Of a DNA stretch of 64,000 bases, positions 1-8,509 are shown piece by piece. Below the pieces are notes generated by a model, which saw only the letters and a list, made by a program, of their open reading frames with translations, searched no databases and was not told where the DNA came from. The translations under genes and the position numbers were made by a program. Every line of letters starts with the position of its first letter. The stretch's first letter is position 1. This DNA is from CAVWDU01 sp963840725 (GTDB taxonomy: Bacteria; Pseudomonadota; Gammaproteobacteria; Pseudomonadales; Halieaceae), in contig CAWIZY010000004.1 in the NCBI GenBank assembly GCA_963840725.1, positions 566,824 to 630,823 on the forward strand, read 5' to 3'.

Positions 1-229
1 CCCGGCCCCAACGTTCCATCACACGCTCAAAGACCCGGACCATCCCCTGAGCGTCGGTAACGTCACCGCGACAGCCCATGCAGCGGTCCCCAAGGGTCGC
101 GGCCAGCTCCTCCACATCGGGGTTTCTCGCTACCAGAGCGACTCTGGCGTCAGTGGCTAGCAGCCGCTCTGCGACCGCCCGTCCTATGCCTCGCGAGGCG
201 CCAGTAACCACCCATACATCGTTCTCCAC
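1..229 (-). CDS. Short-chain dehydrogenase/reductase, N-terminal part (cut by window edge)
   Basis: About 76 residues are visible before the window edge. They begin with a Rossmann nucleotide-binding motif TGASRGIG right after the first beta strand (DVWVVTGASRGIG), as in classical NAD(P)-dependent SDRs. A second strand follows (VALVARNP), then a CRGDVTD segment that matches the usual adenine-contacting D-V/L-T motif. The start is taken as GTG at 229 because a G-rich Shine-Dalgarno sequence (AAAGGGGGCC) precedes it and no in-frame ATG fits. The catalytic Ser/Tyr/Lys lie outside the window, so the substrate cannot be judged. A copy of the 19-bp operator lies 22 bp upstream at 251-269, which places the gene in the same putative regulon as the divergent acyl-CoA dehydrogenase. 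Confidence 0.85.
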   Translation of the reverse strand, partial: MENDVWVVTGASRGIGRAVAERLLATDARVALVARNPDVEELAATLGDRCMGCRGDVTDAQGMVRVFERVMERWGR

Positions 230-250
230 CAGGCCCCCTTTTTGTTTATT

Positions 251-269
251 CTTGTTTGCGTCCAACAAG
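251..269. promoter_or_regulatory. 19-bp operator copy 1 (CTTGTT-N7-AACAAG)
   Basis: The sequence CTTGTTTGCGTCCAACAAG has perfect 6-bp inverted arms around the 7-bp core TGCGTCC. It lies 22 bp upstream of the minus-strand SDR start. It belongs to a family of at least seven copies in this window. It is inferred to be a regulator binding site. Confidence 0.7.
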
Positions 270-408
270 ATTAAACCAGCAACGTCGCTTGTCAAGAAAA
301 ACCCGGCTTAGAGAACACCGCCTCAGGCCGGCTGAAAACGGCATTACCAGGGCTCGGGAGCAGGCAATCTGCGCGGACGCCAGCTGGGCAGATCGAAAAA
401 AGCATTTG

Positions 409-437
409 CTTGCTTGCGTCTAACAAGATTATATTAA
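409..437 (+). promoter_or_regulatory. 19-bp operator copy 2 with overlapping promoter
   Basis: The operator is CTTGCTTGCGTCTAACAAG at 409-427. Its left arm holds a -35-like TTGCTT (410-415), followed 16 bp later by TATTAA (432-437). Another reading is TTGCTT at 406-411, an 18-bp spacer and TATATT at 430-435. Either way the inverted repeat fills the promoter spacer, so a bound repressor would block RNA polymerase. It lies 131 bp upstream of the acyl-CoA dehydrogenase. The rest of 230-558 is the divergent intergenic region and holds no gene that I can see. Confidence 0.65.
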
Positions 438-558
438 AACCGCTGGCGTTTTGCCACCAGGGCCAGCCTTGCAGTCAGCCTGGCAGGGTACCGTGGCGTC
501 ACTCTGGCATGCGTAGACCCACGGCCATTTACGGACCCATTACAAAGAGGATGACGCA

Positions 559-1854
559 GTGAGCTGGAGCTTCGAGACCGACAGTGCTTTCCAGGAGGAG
601 CTCGACTGGATAGACGATTTCACCCGGGAAGAGATCGAGCCACTGGACCTGGTATTCAGGGAGCCTGGCGACCCCTGGGATCCTGATTCCCCCGCCGCAG
701 CCGCAATGGCACCCCTGAGGGCTATTGTAAAAGAGAAAAAACTCTGGGCCTGCCACCTCGGCCCCGAGCTGGGTGGTGGTGGCTATGGCCAGGTGAAACT
801 CGGATTGATGAATGAAATCCTGGGCCGCAGTCGCTTCGGGCCCAGCGTGTTTGGTTGCCAGGCACCGGATTCCGGTAATGCAGAGATCCTGGCACATTTC
901 GGCAACGAGGATCAGAAGAGCCGGTTCCTGCAGCCGCTGCTCGATGGCGAAATCGCCTCCTGCTACTCGATGACCGAGCCCCAGGCAGGTGCCGATCCTG
1001 CAGAATTCACCTGTGTGGCGACTCGCGACGGTGATGATTGGGTCATTAATGGCGAGAAATGGTTCGCCTCCCATGCCCGGTTTTCCGCATTCCTGCTGGT
1101 CATGGTGGTTACCGATACGGATGTCTCGATTCACAAGGGTGCCTCCATACTGCTGGTAGAGCAAGGCACTCCCGGTATGGAGATTATTCGCAACTCGGCG
1201 GTGGGCCCCTACGTCGAGCAAGGCGACGGCGTGCATGCCTACATCCGCTTCGAGAACTGCCGGGTACCGGCCGCTAACCTGCTTGGCGAAGAGGGCGGTG
1301 GCTTTCTGGTCGCCCAAACCCGCCTCGGCGGCGGCCGCGTGCATCACGCGATGCGCAGTGTCGGCGTGCTTAAAAAAGCGATGGACATGATGTGCGAACG
1401 CGCCCTGAGCCGCACTACCAAAGGCGAGGCCTTGGCGCAAAAACAATTCACCCAGGAGAAAATCGCCGACACCTACACCCAGATTTTACAGTACCGCCTT
1501 CATGTGCTCTACACGGCCTGGCTAATCGACAAACACAAGGAATACAACCGCGAGGTGAGAAAGGAAATCGCCGCGATCAAGGCAGCCACCCCGCGCGTGT
1601 TGCAGGAAGTCATTTATCGCGTGATGCACCTGCACGGTAGTTTGGGCATGTCGGACGAAACTCCGCTGATGACCATGTGGGCCAACATCCCTGAGCTGGG
1701 CGTGGTAGATGGCCCCACCGAGGTTCACAAAGTGACCGTGGCACGCACTGTACTGCGCGACTACAGCCCTGCGCCCGGGCTGTTCCCGACGTATCACACA
1801 CCGACCGTGCGGGCAAAAGCCATGGAAAAGTACGGCCATTACCTGCCCGACTGA
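559..1854 (+). CDS. Acyl-CoA dehydrogenase family protein
   Basis: A 431-residue flavoprotein of the acyl-CoA dehydrogenase fold, expected to make an alpha,beta double bond in an acyl-CoA with FAD as cofactor. Visible family marks are YSMTEPQAGADP (about residues 135-146, flavin/substrate loop), WVINGEKWFAS (about 161-171), and the C-terminal helical part with LHGSLGMSDETPLMTMW and DGPTEVH (about 356-390). The last is the ACAD10/11-type version of the region before the FAD-binding arginine (VTVART). The length is normal for the family. The GTG start at 559 is chosen because AGAGG precedes it by 8 nt. The gene stands behind operator copy 2 and is divergent from the SDR. The acyl substrate is unknown, but the surrounding oxidation genes suggest a cyclic or branched acid. 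Confidence 0.9.
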   Translation: MSWSFETDSAFQEELDWIDDFTREEIEPLDLVFREPGDPWDPDSPAAAAMAPLRAIVKEKKLWACHLGPELGGGGYGQVKLGLMNEILGRSRFGPSVFGCQAPDSGNAEILAHFGNEDQKSRFLQPLLDGEIASCYSMTEPQAGADPAEFTCVATRDGDDWVINGEKWFASHARFSAFLLVMVVTDTDVSIHKGASILLVEQGTPGMEIIRNSAVGPYVEQGDGVHAYIRFENCRVPAANLLGEEGGGFLVAQTRLGGGRVHHAMRSVGVLKKAMDMMCERALSRTTKGEALAQKQFTQEKIADTYTQILQYRLHVLYTAWLIDKHKEYNREVRKEIAAIKAATPRVLQEVIYRVMHLHGSLGMSDETPLMTMWANIPELGVVDGPTEVHKVTVARTVLRDYSPAPGLFPTYHTPTVRAKAMEKYGHYLPD

Positions 1855-1857
1855 AGA

Positions 1858-1879
1858 CCCGGGCGGCCGCTGGCCCGGA
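1858..1879 (+). terminator. GC-rich hairpin after the acyl-CoA dehydrogenase
   Basis: Inverted arms CCGGGC and GCCCGG surround an 8-nt loop just past the stop codon. No U-tract follows, so an intrinsic terminator role is only possible. Confidence 0.3.
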
Positions 1880-2018
1880 TACATGCCAGCGCCGCCGGAG
1901 GTCTCCTGCAACGCGTCGTCCGTCTGTGACTCACTGCTACACCAGTCGTTGGTCGCTGCCCCTTGCTCTTGCCCTGATGGGTGCACTATTACCGTTTTTG
2001 CGGCTGTAAACGCCGGCG

Positions 2019-2036
2019 AATTAAGTTGACTTAATT
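2019..2036. promoter_or_regulatory. 18-bp perfect palindrome, possible operator
   Basis: AATTAAGT-TG-ACTTAATT is a perfect inverted repeat with 8-bp arms. It contains a -35-like TTGACT (2026-2031) and lies 15 bp upstream of operator copy 3. It differs in sequence from the 19-bp family, so it may be read by a second regulator. Confidence 0.45.
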
Positions 2037-2051
2037 AGTGGGCTAACTAAA

Positions 2052-2070
2052 CTTGCTAGACGCAAGCAAG
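2052..2070. promoter_or_regulatory. 19-bp operator copy 3 (CTTGCT-N7-AGCAAG)
   Basis: CTTGCTAGACGCAAGCAAG has perfect 6-bp arms and the core in the opposite orientation from copy 2. It lies 72 bp upstream of the SnoaL-like gene at 2143, at the head of the run of plus-strand genes that continues through the TonB receptor. Confidence 0.7.
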
Positions 2071-2142
2071 CGTTATGGACCAGTCACCAACAACCGCAGG
2101 CGAAGGTGAGGCAAAACGCATCACTGCCCGCCAGAGGCAAGC

Positions 2143-2631
2143 ATGGCGACCAAGGCAATCACCACCGAGGCACTGACAGCACGCCTTTCCCAACTGGAGA
2201 GCCGGACAGCCATTAGCGACCTCGTCTCCGACTACTGTCACGGTTTTGATAAACGTGATTACGACCGTTTTCTGGCCATCTGGTCCGACGACTGTATTTG
2301 GGATATCGGGCCACCGTTCGGCTGCTTTGAGGGGCATGCGGGTATTAAAGAGGCGATCTACGACGTGCTCTGGCCGGCCTGGAACCACTCACACCACCTG
2401 ACCAGCAACCTCATAGTCCAATTCCACGGAACAGATCATGCCAGCGGCCTGTGCGATGTGCAGTGTATGGGTTCACTCGCGGGAGAGAGCATTTGCACCG
2501 TTGTAGGTGCCAGTTATTTTGACGAATTCCGGCGGCAGGCAGATGCCTGGAAAATCAGCCGCCGCAAGGTCACCATTCATTATTTCAACCCCATTCCCGG
2601 CGCAGTCCTCTCCGCACCTGAGGGCGACTGA
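2143..2631 (+). CDS. SnoaL-like (NTF2 fold) protein
   Basis: A 162-residue protein of the SnoaL_4/NTF2-like group. The family includes polyketide cyclases, ketosteroid isomerase relatives and dehydratases. The pattern at residues 15-60 is typical: an alpha-helical start with AISDLVSDYCHGFDKRDYDRFLAIWSDD-type sequence, then a cone-forming sheet. HSHHLTSN (about residues 86-93) is the usual histidine-containing strand start of this subfamily. There is no signal peptide, so it acts in the cytoplasm. It is the first of five SnoaL-like proteins in this window, all next to catabolic genes. A role as isomerase, hydratase or ring-opening helper in the pathway is plausible, but the reaction cannot be read from sequence. 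Confidence 0.75.
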   Translation: MATKAITTEALTARLSQLESRTAISDLVSDYCHGFDKRDYDRFLAIWSDDCIWDIGPPFGCFEGHAGIKEAIYDVLWPAWNHSHHLTSNLIVQFHGTDHASGLCDVQCMGSLAGESICTVVGASYFDEFRRQADAWKISRRKVTIHYFNPIPGAVLSAPEGD

Positions 2632-2702
2632 AAAAACCGGTGGATGGTTAGTGCAAGCCCAACCCCATGACAAAAAAAGTCCTATCCCAGGAGACACCGC
2701 AA

Positions 2703-4955
2703 ATGAAGAAGAGAGTAATTGATGGCGCACTGGTATTAACCGCCACCGCGCTGAGCGCTGCTATCTCACCCCTTGCGAGCGCGCAAGGCGATGTGGCACT
2801 GGAAGAGATCGTGGTTACCGCCCGCAAACGCACCGAGAGCCTGCAAGACGTTGGCCTGGCGGTCAGCGCTATGAGCCAGACCGAGATCGCTCGCAGTTTC
2901 GCCCGCGATCTTTCCGACCTCGCCACCGTATCGCCCAACCTGATCATCGATGACACTGCTCAGGGGCCCGGGGGCGTTGCAGCGATCTTTATCCGCGGCA
3001 TTGGCGCGGCGGACGTCGAAAAGAACTTTGACCCCGCGGTGGGAGTAGTCGTTGACGGAATATTCCTGGGCGCCAATGCGGGCTCCATACTGCGCAGTAT
3101 CGACCTCGCCAGCATCGAAGTGCTGCGTGGGCCGCAGGGCACGCTGTTCGGTCGCAACACGATCGGCGGGCTGATCAACGTGACCCATACCCAACCTACC
3201 GGCGAACTGGGTGCGAAGTTGAGGGTGGGTTTTGAGAACTACGATACCTACTACGCGGACGCGATACTCAACTTCGGCATCACTGATAATTTTGCCGGTA
3301 AAATCAGCCTCGCCAAGCGCGACCAGCAGGACGGCTACTACGACAACGTCAACACCGGCGACACCGATCTGGGTGCCATCGATTACCAGAGCTACGGCAT
3401 CAACCTGCTCTGGGATGTCAGTGACACACTGGCCTTCGAGTACACTTACACCAAAGAAGAGACGGACCAGGACACCCCGCCCCTGCTTAACACCGCCCAA
3501 CCACGCCATGCCTTCTGTTCCGGCTTTGGATTTTGCTCCCCCTCCGAAGACGTGCCCATCACCGGCGACCGCTTCAAAGTTGCCAACGAATTTCTTCGCC
3601 CCGGCGGTGAGCAGTCTTCACGCAGCAATCCGGTTACGGTATCAACCCTGGATCAGGCCCTGGCGCGGGAGGGTGCGGCCACCTTCGACACCGAGTTCCA
3701 TCAATTGGAAGCACGCTGGGAAATCAACGACGCCTTTCAGCTGGATTACCTTTACGGCTCATGGGAGTCTGACGAAACCATTCTATCCAACTGGGACGGA
3801 ACGCCGCTGCTGCTGTACGGTACGGACCGTCCGGCGCAGTACAACCAGCAAAGTCATGAACTGCGACTCACCTACAACGGCGGCGGCAACTTGAGCTTTG
3901 TCGCAGGCGGTTACTTGTGGGAATCCGACTATGCCATCCAGCTACGCAGCTATGTGCCCGGCGCTGCGCCGAACAGCATTCTCAATATATTGCAGGAAAC
4001 CCAGCAGGATACAGATTCGCTGGCCCTGTTCTTTGAGGCTGACTACAATCTGACCGATGCCCTGACCCTGACTCTGGGTGGTCGTTACACCGAGGACGAG
4101 AAGGAATCACGCCAGTATGGCGCAGTTAGCACTGGCCCCAACCACCCTGACGAGACCTGGAGCGAGTTCACCCCCCGTGTTGGCGCGCGCTATCAGATCT
4201 CGGATGACATGATGGTCTTCGCCACGTACTCGGTGGGCTACCGAAGCGGCGGTTTCAATGGGCGGGTCGGCAACATCGTCGATGCCACACAGCCCTATGA
4301 TCCTGAAACCGTCGATAACTATGAAATCGGCATCAAGTCGGAGTGGCTCAACAATCGACTGCGCGTGAACGCCAACCTGTTTTATATGGACTACCAGGAC
4401 AAGCAGGAAGAGCTGCAGCTCCCGGACGATAACGACACGGGCCAGAAAACCGTGGTTGAAAACGCCTCCAATGCGACGATACAGGGGTTGGAGCTTGAAG
4501 TGCATGCCTTTATCACCGATAACTTCAGCGTGCGTGCCAACGCCGGCTACCTGGATTCGGGCTACGACGATTTTTCCTACGAGGGTCTCACGGGCACCGT
4601 GGATCTGTCTGATCTGGAGTTCCGTCGCGCACCCGATTGGACGGGCAGTCTCGACGCGACCTATGAGTGGAACATAGGTAACGGACAGGCCTGGATCAGA
4701 GGCGCCTATCACTTTATTGGCGAACACTACGTCAATGTAACTAACGATCCCGAGCTGAAAAATGACGCCCAGCATCTGGTGGATGCGTCGGTGAACTATT
4801 CCATCAACGGCCTCCAGTTCAGCCTGTTCGGTCGCAACCTGACAGACGAAGACGGCTATATGCACGGCTACGATGTTGCCGGCCTCTGGTCCTACGCTGC
4901 CACCCGGCCGCCGCGTACCTACGGTGTCGAAGTACAATACAACTTCGGCGACTGA
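2703..4955 (+). CDS. TonB-dependent receptor
   Basis: A 750-residue outer-membrane receptor. The start at 2703 is chosen over an upstream ATG at 2667 because it has AGGAG about 9 nt before it and gives a clean signal peptide (MKKRVIDGALVL... ASAQ). A TonB box follows (EEIVVTARKR, about residues 32-41), then the plug domain with ADVEKNFDPAVGVVVDGIFLG-like and LRGPQGTLFGRNTIGG (about 145-165) segments. The rest is a 22-strand type barrel. The protein ends YNFGD rather than in a terminal aromatic residue. Receptors of this FecA/CirA-like group in marine gammaproteobacteria often take up hydrophobic or aromatic compounds as well as siderophores. Its position between catabolic genes suggests uptake of the pathway substrate, which is inference. 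Confidence 0.92.
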   Translation: MKKRVIDGALVLTATALSAAISPLASAQGDVALEEIVVTARKRTESLQDVGLAVSAMSQTEIARSFARDLSDLATVSPNLIIDDTAQGPGGVAAIFIRGIGAADVEKNFDPAVGVVVDGIFLGANAGSILRSIDLASIEVLRGPQGTLFGRNTIGGLINVTHTQPTGELGAKLRVGFENYDTYYADAILNFGITDNFAGKISLAKRDQQDGYYDNVNTGDTDLGAIDYQSYGINLLWDVSDTLAFEYTYTKEETDQDTPPLLNTAQPRHAFCSGFGFCSPSEDVPITGDRFKVANEFLRPGGEQSSRSNPVTVSTLDQALAREGAATFDTEFHQLEARWEINDAFQLDYLYGSWESDETILSNWDGTPLLLYGTDRPAQYNQQSHELRLTYNGGGNLSFVAGGYLWESDYAIQLRSYVPGAAPNSILNILQETQQDTDSLALFFEADYNLTDALTLTLGGRYTEDEKESRQYGAVSTGPNHPDETWSEFTPRVGARYQISDDMMVFATYSVGYRSGGFNGRVGNIVDATQPYDPETVDNYEIGIKSEWLNNRLRVNANLFYMDYQDKQEELQLPDDNDTGQKTVVENASNATIQGLELEVHAFITDNFSVRANAGYLDSGYDDFSYEGLTGTVDLSDLEFRRAPDWTGSLDATYEWNIGNGQAWIRGAYHFIGEHYVNVTNDPELKNDAQHLVDASVNYSINGLQFSLFGRNLTDEDGYMHGYDVAGLWSYAATRPPRTYGVEVQYNFGD

Positions 4956-4970
4956 TCACCACCACGGCAG

Positions 4971-4991
4971 CCCGGGCCAATCTGGCCCGGG
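4971..4991 (+). terminator. Hairpin after TonB receptor gene
   Basis: CCCGGGCCA-ATC-TGGCCCGGG forms a perfect 9-bp stem with a 3-nt loop 16 nt past the receptor stop. There is no clear U-tract, so it may limit read-through or protect the 3' end. Confidence 0.45.
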
Positions 4992-5047
4992 TGCAGGTGT
5001 TACGGGATCAATACGGCAAGGAACCATCGACAGCATAGGCGCCCATC

Positions 5048-5617
5048 ATGAGTAACAGTCAACTGGAGACGTTGCTGGCCAAACAGGCCATTACTGAAAT
5101 TATCTTTCGCTACGCACGGGCGATCGACCGAATGGACGAGGCTCTGCTGCGCAGCTGCTTCCATCCCGGCTCTCGTCATTGTCATTTTTTTGAAGGCCCT
5201 TCCTCTGATGAATCACTCACCTCAGAGAACGCAGAACCGGCGGATTTTGTCGCGTTTGCACTCGGGGTGCTCAGCGCGTATTCACGCACCCACCATCAAA
5301 TGGGCAATACCCTGATCGACCTGGTTGCGTCTGACCGCGCAAACGTGGAAACCTACTTCACCGCTTTTCACAGAATGCGTGCCATTGGTGACCCACTGGC
5401 CAATGAGCAGGCCTACGATACCGAAATGGACTACTTCGTGGGTGGACGCTACATTGATCAATTTGAGTGTCGGGATGGCGTGTGGCTGATTAGCAATCGG
5501 ACCGGTATGACTGACTGGCTGCGCCTGGAACCGCCGAGCTCCCAGGGTCTGGGAAGCATACGGACGGACACCGTGGGACAACGGGCACCCGATGACAAGG
5601 TCTGCCGACAGTATTAA
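5048..5617 (+). CDS. SnoaL-like (NTF2 fold) protein
   Basis: A 189-residue cytoplasmic protein of the SnoaL_4 group. The start is typical (LLAKQAITEIIFRYARAIDRMDEALLRSCFHPGS, residues 9-42). The middle carries YSRTHHQMGN (about 78-87), the histidine pair at the strand that lines the cone, and the last strand ends with VWLISNRTGMTDW. It is about 30 residues longer at the C-terminus than the family norm and that tail shows no motif. It is the next gene after the TonB receptor, 92 nt away with a hairpin in the gap, and an SDR follows. A specific reaction cannot be assigned. Confidence 0.75.
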   Translation: MSNSQLETLLAKQAITEIIFRYARAIDRMDEALLRSCFHPGSRHCHFFEGPSSDESLTSENAEPADFVAFALGVLSAYSRTHHQMGNTLIDLVASDRANVETYFTAFHRMRAIGDPLANEQAYDTEMDYFVGGRYIDQFECRDGVWLISNRTGMTDWLRLEPPSSQGLGSIRTDTVGQRAPDDKVCRQY

Positions 5618-5751
5618 CAACCACTGGACGGGGCGCTAGTAATAAAGACGGTGCAAAGACCGCCTTATCCCATCCAGAAAATAAGCCTTAACACCCGTCG
5701 TCAACCGCCGCGTTAACTGCGGCGGCGCGATCAAACAAGGAGATCAGGTTT

Positions 5752-6585
5752 ATGAGACTGGCCAAAAAAACCGCACTCATTACCGGCGGCGCAAGCGGCC
5801 TCGGTGCGTCCGCAGCGGAGCGATTTGCCGCCGAGGGTTGCGATGTGTGTGTCTGCGACATTCAGGACGAGCCCGGTGAGGCCTTTGCGGCGACCCTGGG
5901 AGGGAAAGCTTTTTATCAGCACTGCGACGTAACCAACGAAGAGGAGGTCGCCGCGGCTGTCGATGCGGCGGTGACGCGCTTTGGTCACCTGGATATTATC
6001 TTCCATAGCGCCGGAATAGTCGGTGCAGTGGGGCCTGTTGCGACTACCCCAGGTGATGAATGGCGATTTAGTATAGATGTGCTGCTCAATGGCACCTTCT
6101 ACGCAATCAAACATGCCGCGCGGGTCATGGTGCCCCGTGGCAGTGGTTCCATTATCAGTATGGCCAGCACCGCCGGCCTGATGGGTGGCCTGGGGCCCCA
6201 TGCCTACGCGGCTGCCAAACACGGTGTTGTGGGACTGACTAAAAATGTCGCTGCAGAACTCGCTAGCAAAGGTATTCGCGTCAACTCGATTGCCGCTGCC
6301 AGTATGGCAACCCCGATGGTGGCCGCCGTGTTGACCGGCGACCCCACCGACCTGGCCGGCGCTCGGGAGACCCTCGCTGCAGCCTCACCGCTGCACGGCA
6401 GAGCCGGCTTGCCAGAGGACGTCGCCAATGCGGCACTGTGGTTGGCCAGCGATGAGTCAGGCTACACCAGCGGGCATACACTCACAGTGGATGCAGGCAT
6501 TACCGTCGGTGCGACCGCCGAGGGCCCAGCGTTCTCGGAATACCAGCCTATTTTGCGCGAAGCGGGCAAAAAAGGAATGGACTAG
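5752..6585 (+). CDS. Short-chain dehydrogenase/reductase
   Basis: A 277-residue classical SDR. The N-terminal nucleotide-binding motif TGGASGLG is at residues 11-18 and CDVTNEE near 63-69. The usual NNAG is replaced by HSAG (about 87-90). Active-site residues are visible as SMASTAG (Ser about 140) and YAAAK (Tyr/Lys about 154-158). A C-terminal DAGITVGAT segment resembles the quinone/steroid-type cofactor loop end. It should oxidise a secondary alcohol or reduce a ketone with NAD(P). AAGGAG lies 9 nt before the ATG. It is in line with the SnoaL-like gene upstream and the RidA-like gene 25 nt downstream. Relatives include cyclohexanol and hydroxysteroid dehydrogenases, but the substrate is not determined. 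Confidence 0.88.
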   Translation: MRLAKKTALITGGASGLGASAAERFAAEGCDVCVCDIQDEPGEAFAATLGGKAFYQHCDVTNEEEVAAAVDAAVTRFGHLDIIFHSAGIVGAVGPVATTPGDEWRFSIDVLLNGTFYAIKHAARVMVPRGSGSIISMASTAGLMGGLGPHAYAAAKHGVVGLTKNVAAELASKGIRVNSIAAASMATPMVAAVLTGDPTDLAGARETLAAASPLHGRAGLPEDVANAALWLASDESGYTSGHTLTVDAGITVGATAEGPAFSEYQPILREAGKKGMD

Positions 6586-6610
6586 AACTCACTGAACAGG
6601 CAGCTGAACG

Positions 6611-7147
6611 ATGAAATTGACTCTTCTAGCAGTAATGGCGCTCCTGGCCCTGTTGCTTTGCACCAAACCCACGTTGGCAGCGGTGGATTCACCCGAAGCC
6701 CGACTGAAGGCAGCAGGCTTCACTTTACCCAAGGCGCCCACCCCGGTCGCTGCCTATGTCACCTGGCGACGCAGCGGCAATACGCTCTACCTGTCGGGCC
6801 ACGGAGATTGCCGCAAAGAATTCCCCCGGGGCAAGGTCGGCCGGGAACTGTCGTTGGAGCAGGGACGCGTGTCTGCAGAACAGGTTGGCCTGTGTATGCT
6901 CGCGACCATCAGGTCGGCCGTCGGCGACCTGTCGCAGGTGAAACAATTCCTGCGCATCGACGGCATGGTCAATGCGACCACTGACTTTACCCGTCAACCA
7001 CAGGTTATCAACGGCTTCTCTGAACTCATGGTAGTGGCGTTCGGGGAGTCCGGTCTGGGCGCTCGTGCCGCTGTAGGCATGGGATCGCTGCCGGGAAACA
7101 TCCCGGTCGAAATCTCTGCGGTAATTGAACTGAAAGACGCTGAATAA
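6611..7147 (+). CDS. Exported RidA/YjgF-like protein
   Basis: A 178-residue protein with a clear Sec signal peptide (residues 1-23, MKLTLLAVMALLALLLCTKPTLA), followed by a RidA-like domain. Family signs are NTLYLSGHGDC (about 56-66) and GLGARAAVGMGSLPGNIPVEISAVIEL near the C-terminus. The arginine in that segment sits where RidA proteins keep the catalytic Arg that binds the enamine/imine carboxylate. Most RidA proteins are cytosolic imine deaminases, so an exported version is unusual. Subgroups without deaminase activity exist, and the job here is open. It lies 25 nt after the SDR and is likely cotranscribed. Confidence 0.8.
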   Translation: MKLTLLAVMALLALLLCTKPTLAAVDSPEARLKAAGFTLPKAPTPVAAYVTWRRSGNTLYLSGHGDCRKEFPRGKVGRELSLEQGRVSAEQVGLCMLATIRSAVGDLSQVKQFLRIDGMVNATTDFTRQPQVINGFSELMVVAFGESGLGARAAVGMGSLPGNIPVEISAVIELKDAE

Positions 7148-7290
7148 CCAGCTCTCTTGCGCACCGTATCCACGCCCCGCCATCGTGTCGACCGTAGTGT
7201 ATTGATGGGACTGGCTCTGAGTTTTCCTCTGCAAGCCACAGCTCTTAAATGGAGTTCCCTGCCGTTTGGCTGCCGTGCCTACACCACATC

Positions 7291-7331
7291 ATGTAGCCCA
7301 AGGCACTCTGTATGTGGCCCAAGGCACTCTG
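7291..7331. repeat. 20-bp direct repeat in the 7148-7560 gap
   Basis: ATGTAGCCCAAGGCACTCTG at 7291-7310 is repeated with one change at 7312-7331. The 413-nt gap between the RidA-like gene and the next SnoaL-like gene otherwise shows nothing that I can name. Confidence 0.6.
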
Positions 7332-7560
7332 CGACCGCCGACGTTTGCATCGAACATTGGGTGACTTCGCTTAGAAAGCGCCCGTCTATGAATCGATAGC
7401 GGCAATGCCGCGATTTATAGTTAAACCCGACTTCAGTGGTGAGCGCGCTGGTAAGTATTTATGCGCAGACCCCGTCAATTGCGGCCTGGATAATTGGCGA
7501 GATACCGACCCGGCATCTGTGTTATAAAACGTGCTCTCGATTACAACAAGAATCCTGCCA

Positions 7561-7962
7561 ATGAAAGCAACTCAGCTTCTACTCCTCACGCTCTTGATCG
7601 TGACCAGTCACTCCACAATGGCCAGTGATAGCTCCCCTCTGGCTGTGGTTCAAAAGCAACTCGATACCTACAATGCGCAAGACATCGACGGCTTCACTGC
7701 CCTGTTTGCTGAAGATGCCGAAGTCTTCAGGAACATAGGAGACCTCGAACCCGCCATGAAAGGACGCAAGGCTATTCACACCAGCTACGGAAAGATCTTC
7801 GAGGAAAACCCACAAAACAAATCCACACTCATGGGACGCATGGTCCAGGGTAATTTCGTGTTTGATCATGAATGGATCACTGGTCGGGATAGCGGCTTCA
7901 AAATAGTCGCCATTTACGAAGTGAAGGATGGCTTGATCGCTCGGGCCTGGTTTGTGCGCTAA
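7561..7962 (+). CDS. Exported SnoaL/NTF2-like protein (DUF4440-like)
   Basis: A 133-residue protein beginning with a signal peptide (MKATQLLLLTLLIVTSHSTMA, residues 1-21). The mature part is a compact NTF2-like domain with the pattern VVQKQLDTYNAQDIDGFTALFAEDAEVF followed by a short sheet. It ends in YEVKDGLIARAWFVR, as in nuclear transport factor 2-like steroid-isomerase relatives. The start at 7561 gives the signal peptide, and an upstream start at 7531 adds only a poor leader. It stands alone after a 413-nt gap. Periplasmic location is predicted and the function is unknown. Confidence 0.75.
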   Translation: MKATQLLLLTLLIVTSHSTMASDSSPLAVVQKQLDTYNAQDIDGFTALFAEDAEVFRNIGDLEPAMKGRKAIHTSYGKIFEENPQNKSTLMGRMVQGNFVFDHEWITGRDSGFKIVAIYEVKDGLIARAWFVR

Positions 7963-8106
7963 ACCACCTCGATCTTTTCAAATCAGGGCGTTACCGCCGG
8001 TTTCACCCGATCAGGGGCGCTGACTGAAGCAGGCATTACTGATCGAACTCTGCAGGACGCGATGGTTATTCATTCTCAACAAATTGAACAGAGAATACTT
8101 CCAGAT

Positions 8107-8132
8107 CTAGGGCACCTCTGAACAATGGCAAT
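8107..8132 (+). repeat. 26-bp inverted-repeat partner, left copy
   Basis: A 26-bp sequence starting CTAGGGCACCTCTGAACAAT recurs in reverse complement at 19735-19760 with a single mismatch. The two copies face each other across 11.6 kb. The leading CTAG followed by a GGCACCTC end looks like the terminus of an IS5-type element, which is inference. Confidence 0.6.
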
Positions 8133-8205
8133 AGGCTCAGGCTTTCAGGCAAACTCCGCAGGGCGGGCTCTGGAGCGCCCAGTGCAAGGGGGCGGCCATC
8201 CGCTA

Positions 8206-8297
8206 GAAGATAGGGCAGGAACCCATGAAGATAGGGCAGGACACCCATCAACTTTGGGGATCGGTCCGCGGATCGGTCAGGACACCCATCAACTTTG
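8206..8297. repeat. Direct repeats near the REP transposase
   Basis: GAAGATAGGGCAGGA occurs at 8206-8220 and 8227-8241. AGGACACCCATCAACTTTG occurs at 8238-8256 and 8279-8297, and GGATCGGTC occurs twice between them. Related GGTGTCC words recur at 9605-9722 on the other side of the transposase, as expected for REP-like sequences around their transposase. No gene is seen in 7963-8509. Confidence 0.6.
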
Positions 8298-8509
8298 CAT
8301 AGCTCATTTGCAGAGGAGGGACTAGGTAGGGTCAAGACCAGCGATGTCCAGAGGGAGTTGAAGAAGAAAGTGCAGAAACGATCAGATCTATACCCAAAGA
8401 CAAAGACTGGCTAACGGCGCCAATGCCAGATTGGAACCCGACGCGGGTGAGGCGCAAAGCCGCCATCCATCCGGTAGAGTTGCCGTGAGGTTTTCACTGC
8501 CGCAGAGAC

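Noticed and set aside
529..1446. Long minus-strand open frame opposite the acyl-CoA dehydrogenase
   Set aside because: It is the antisense of a clear dehydrogenase and its translation shows no domain.
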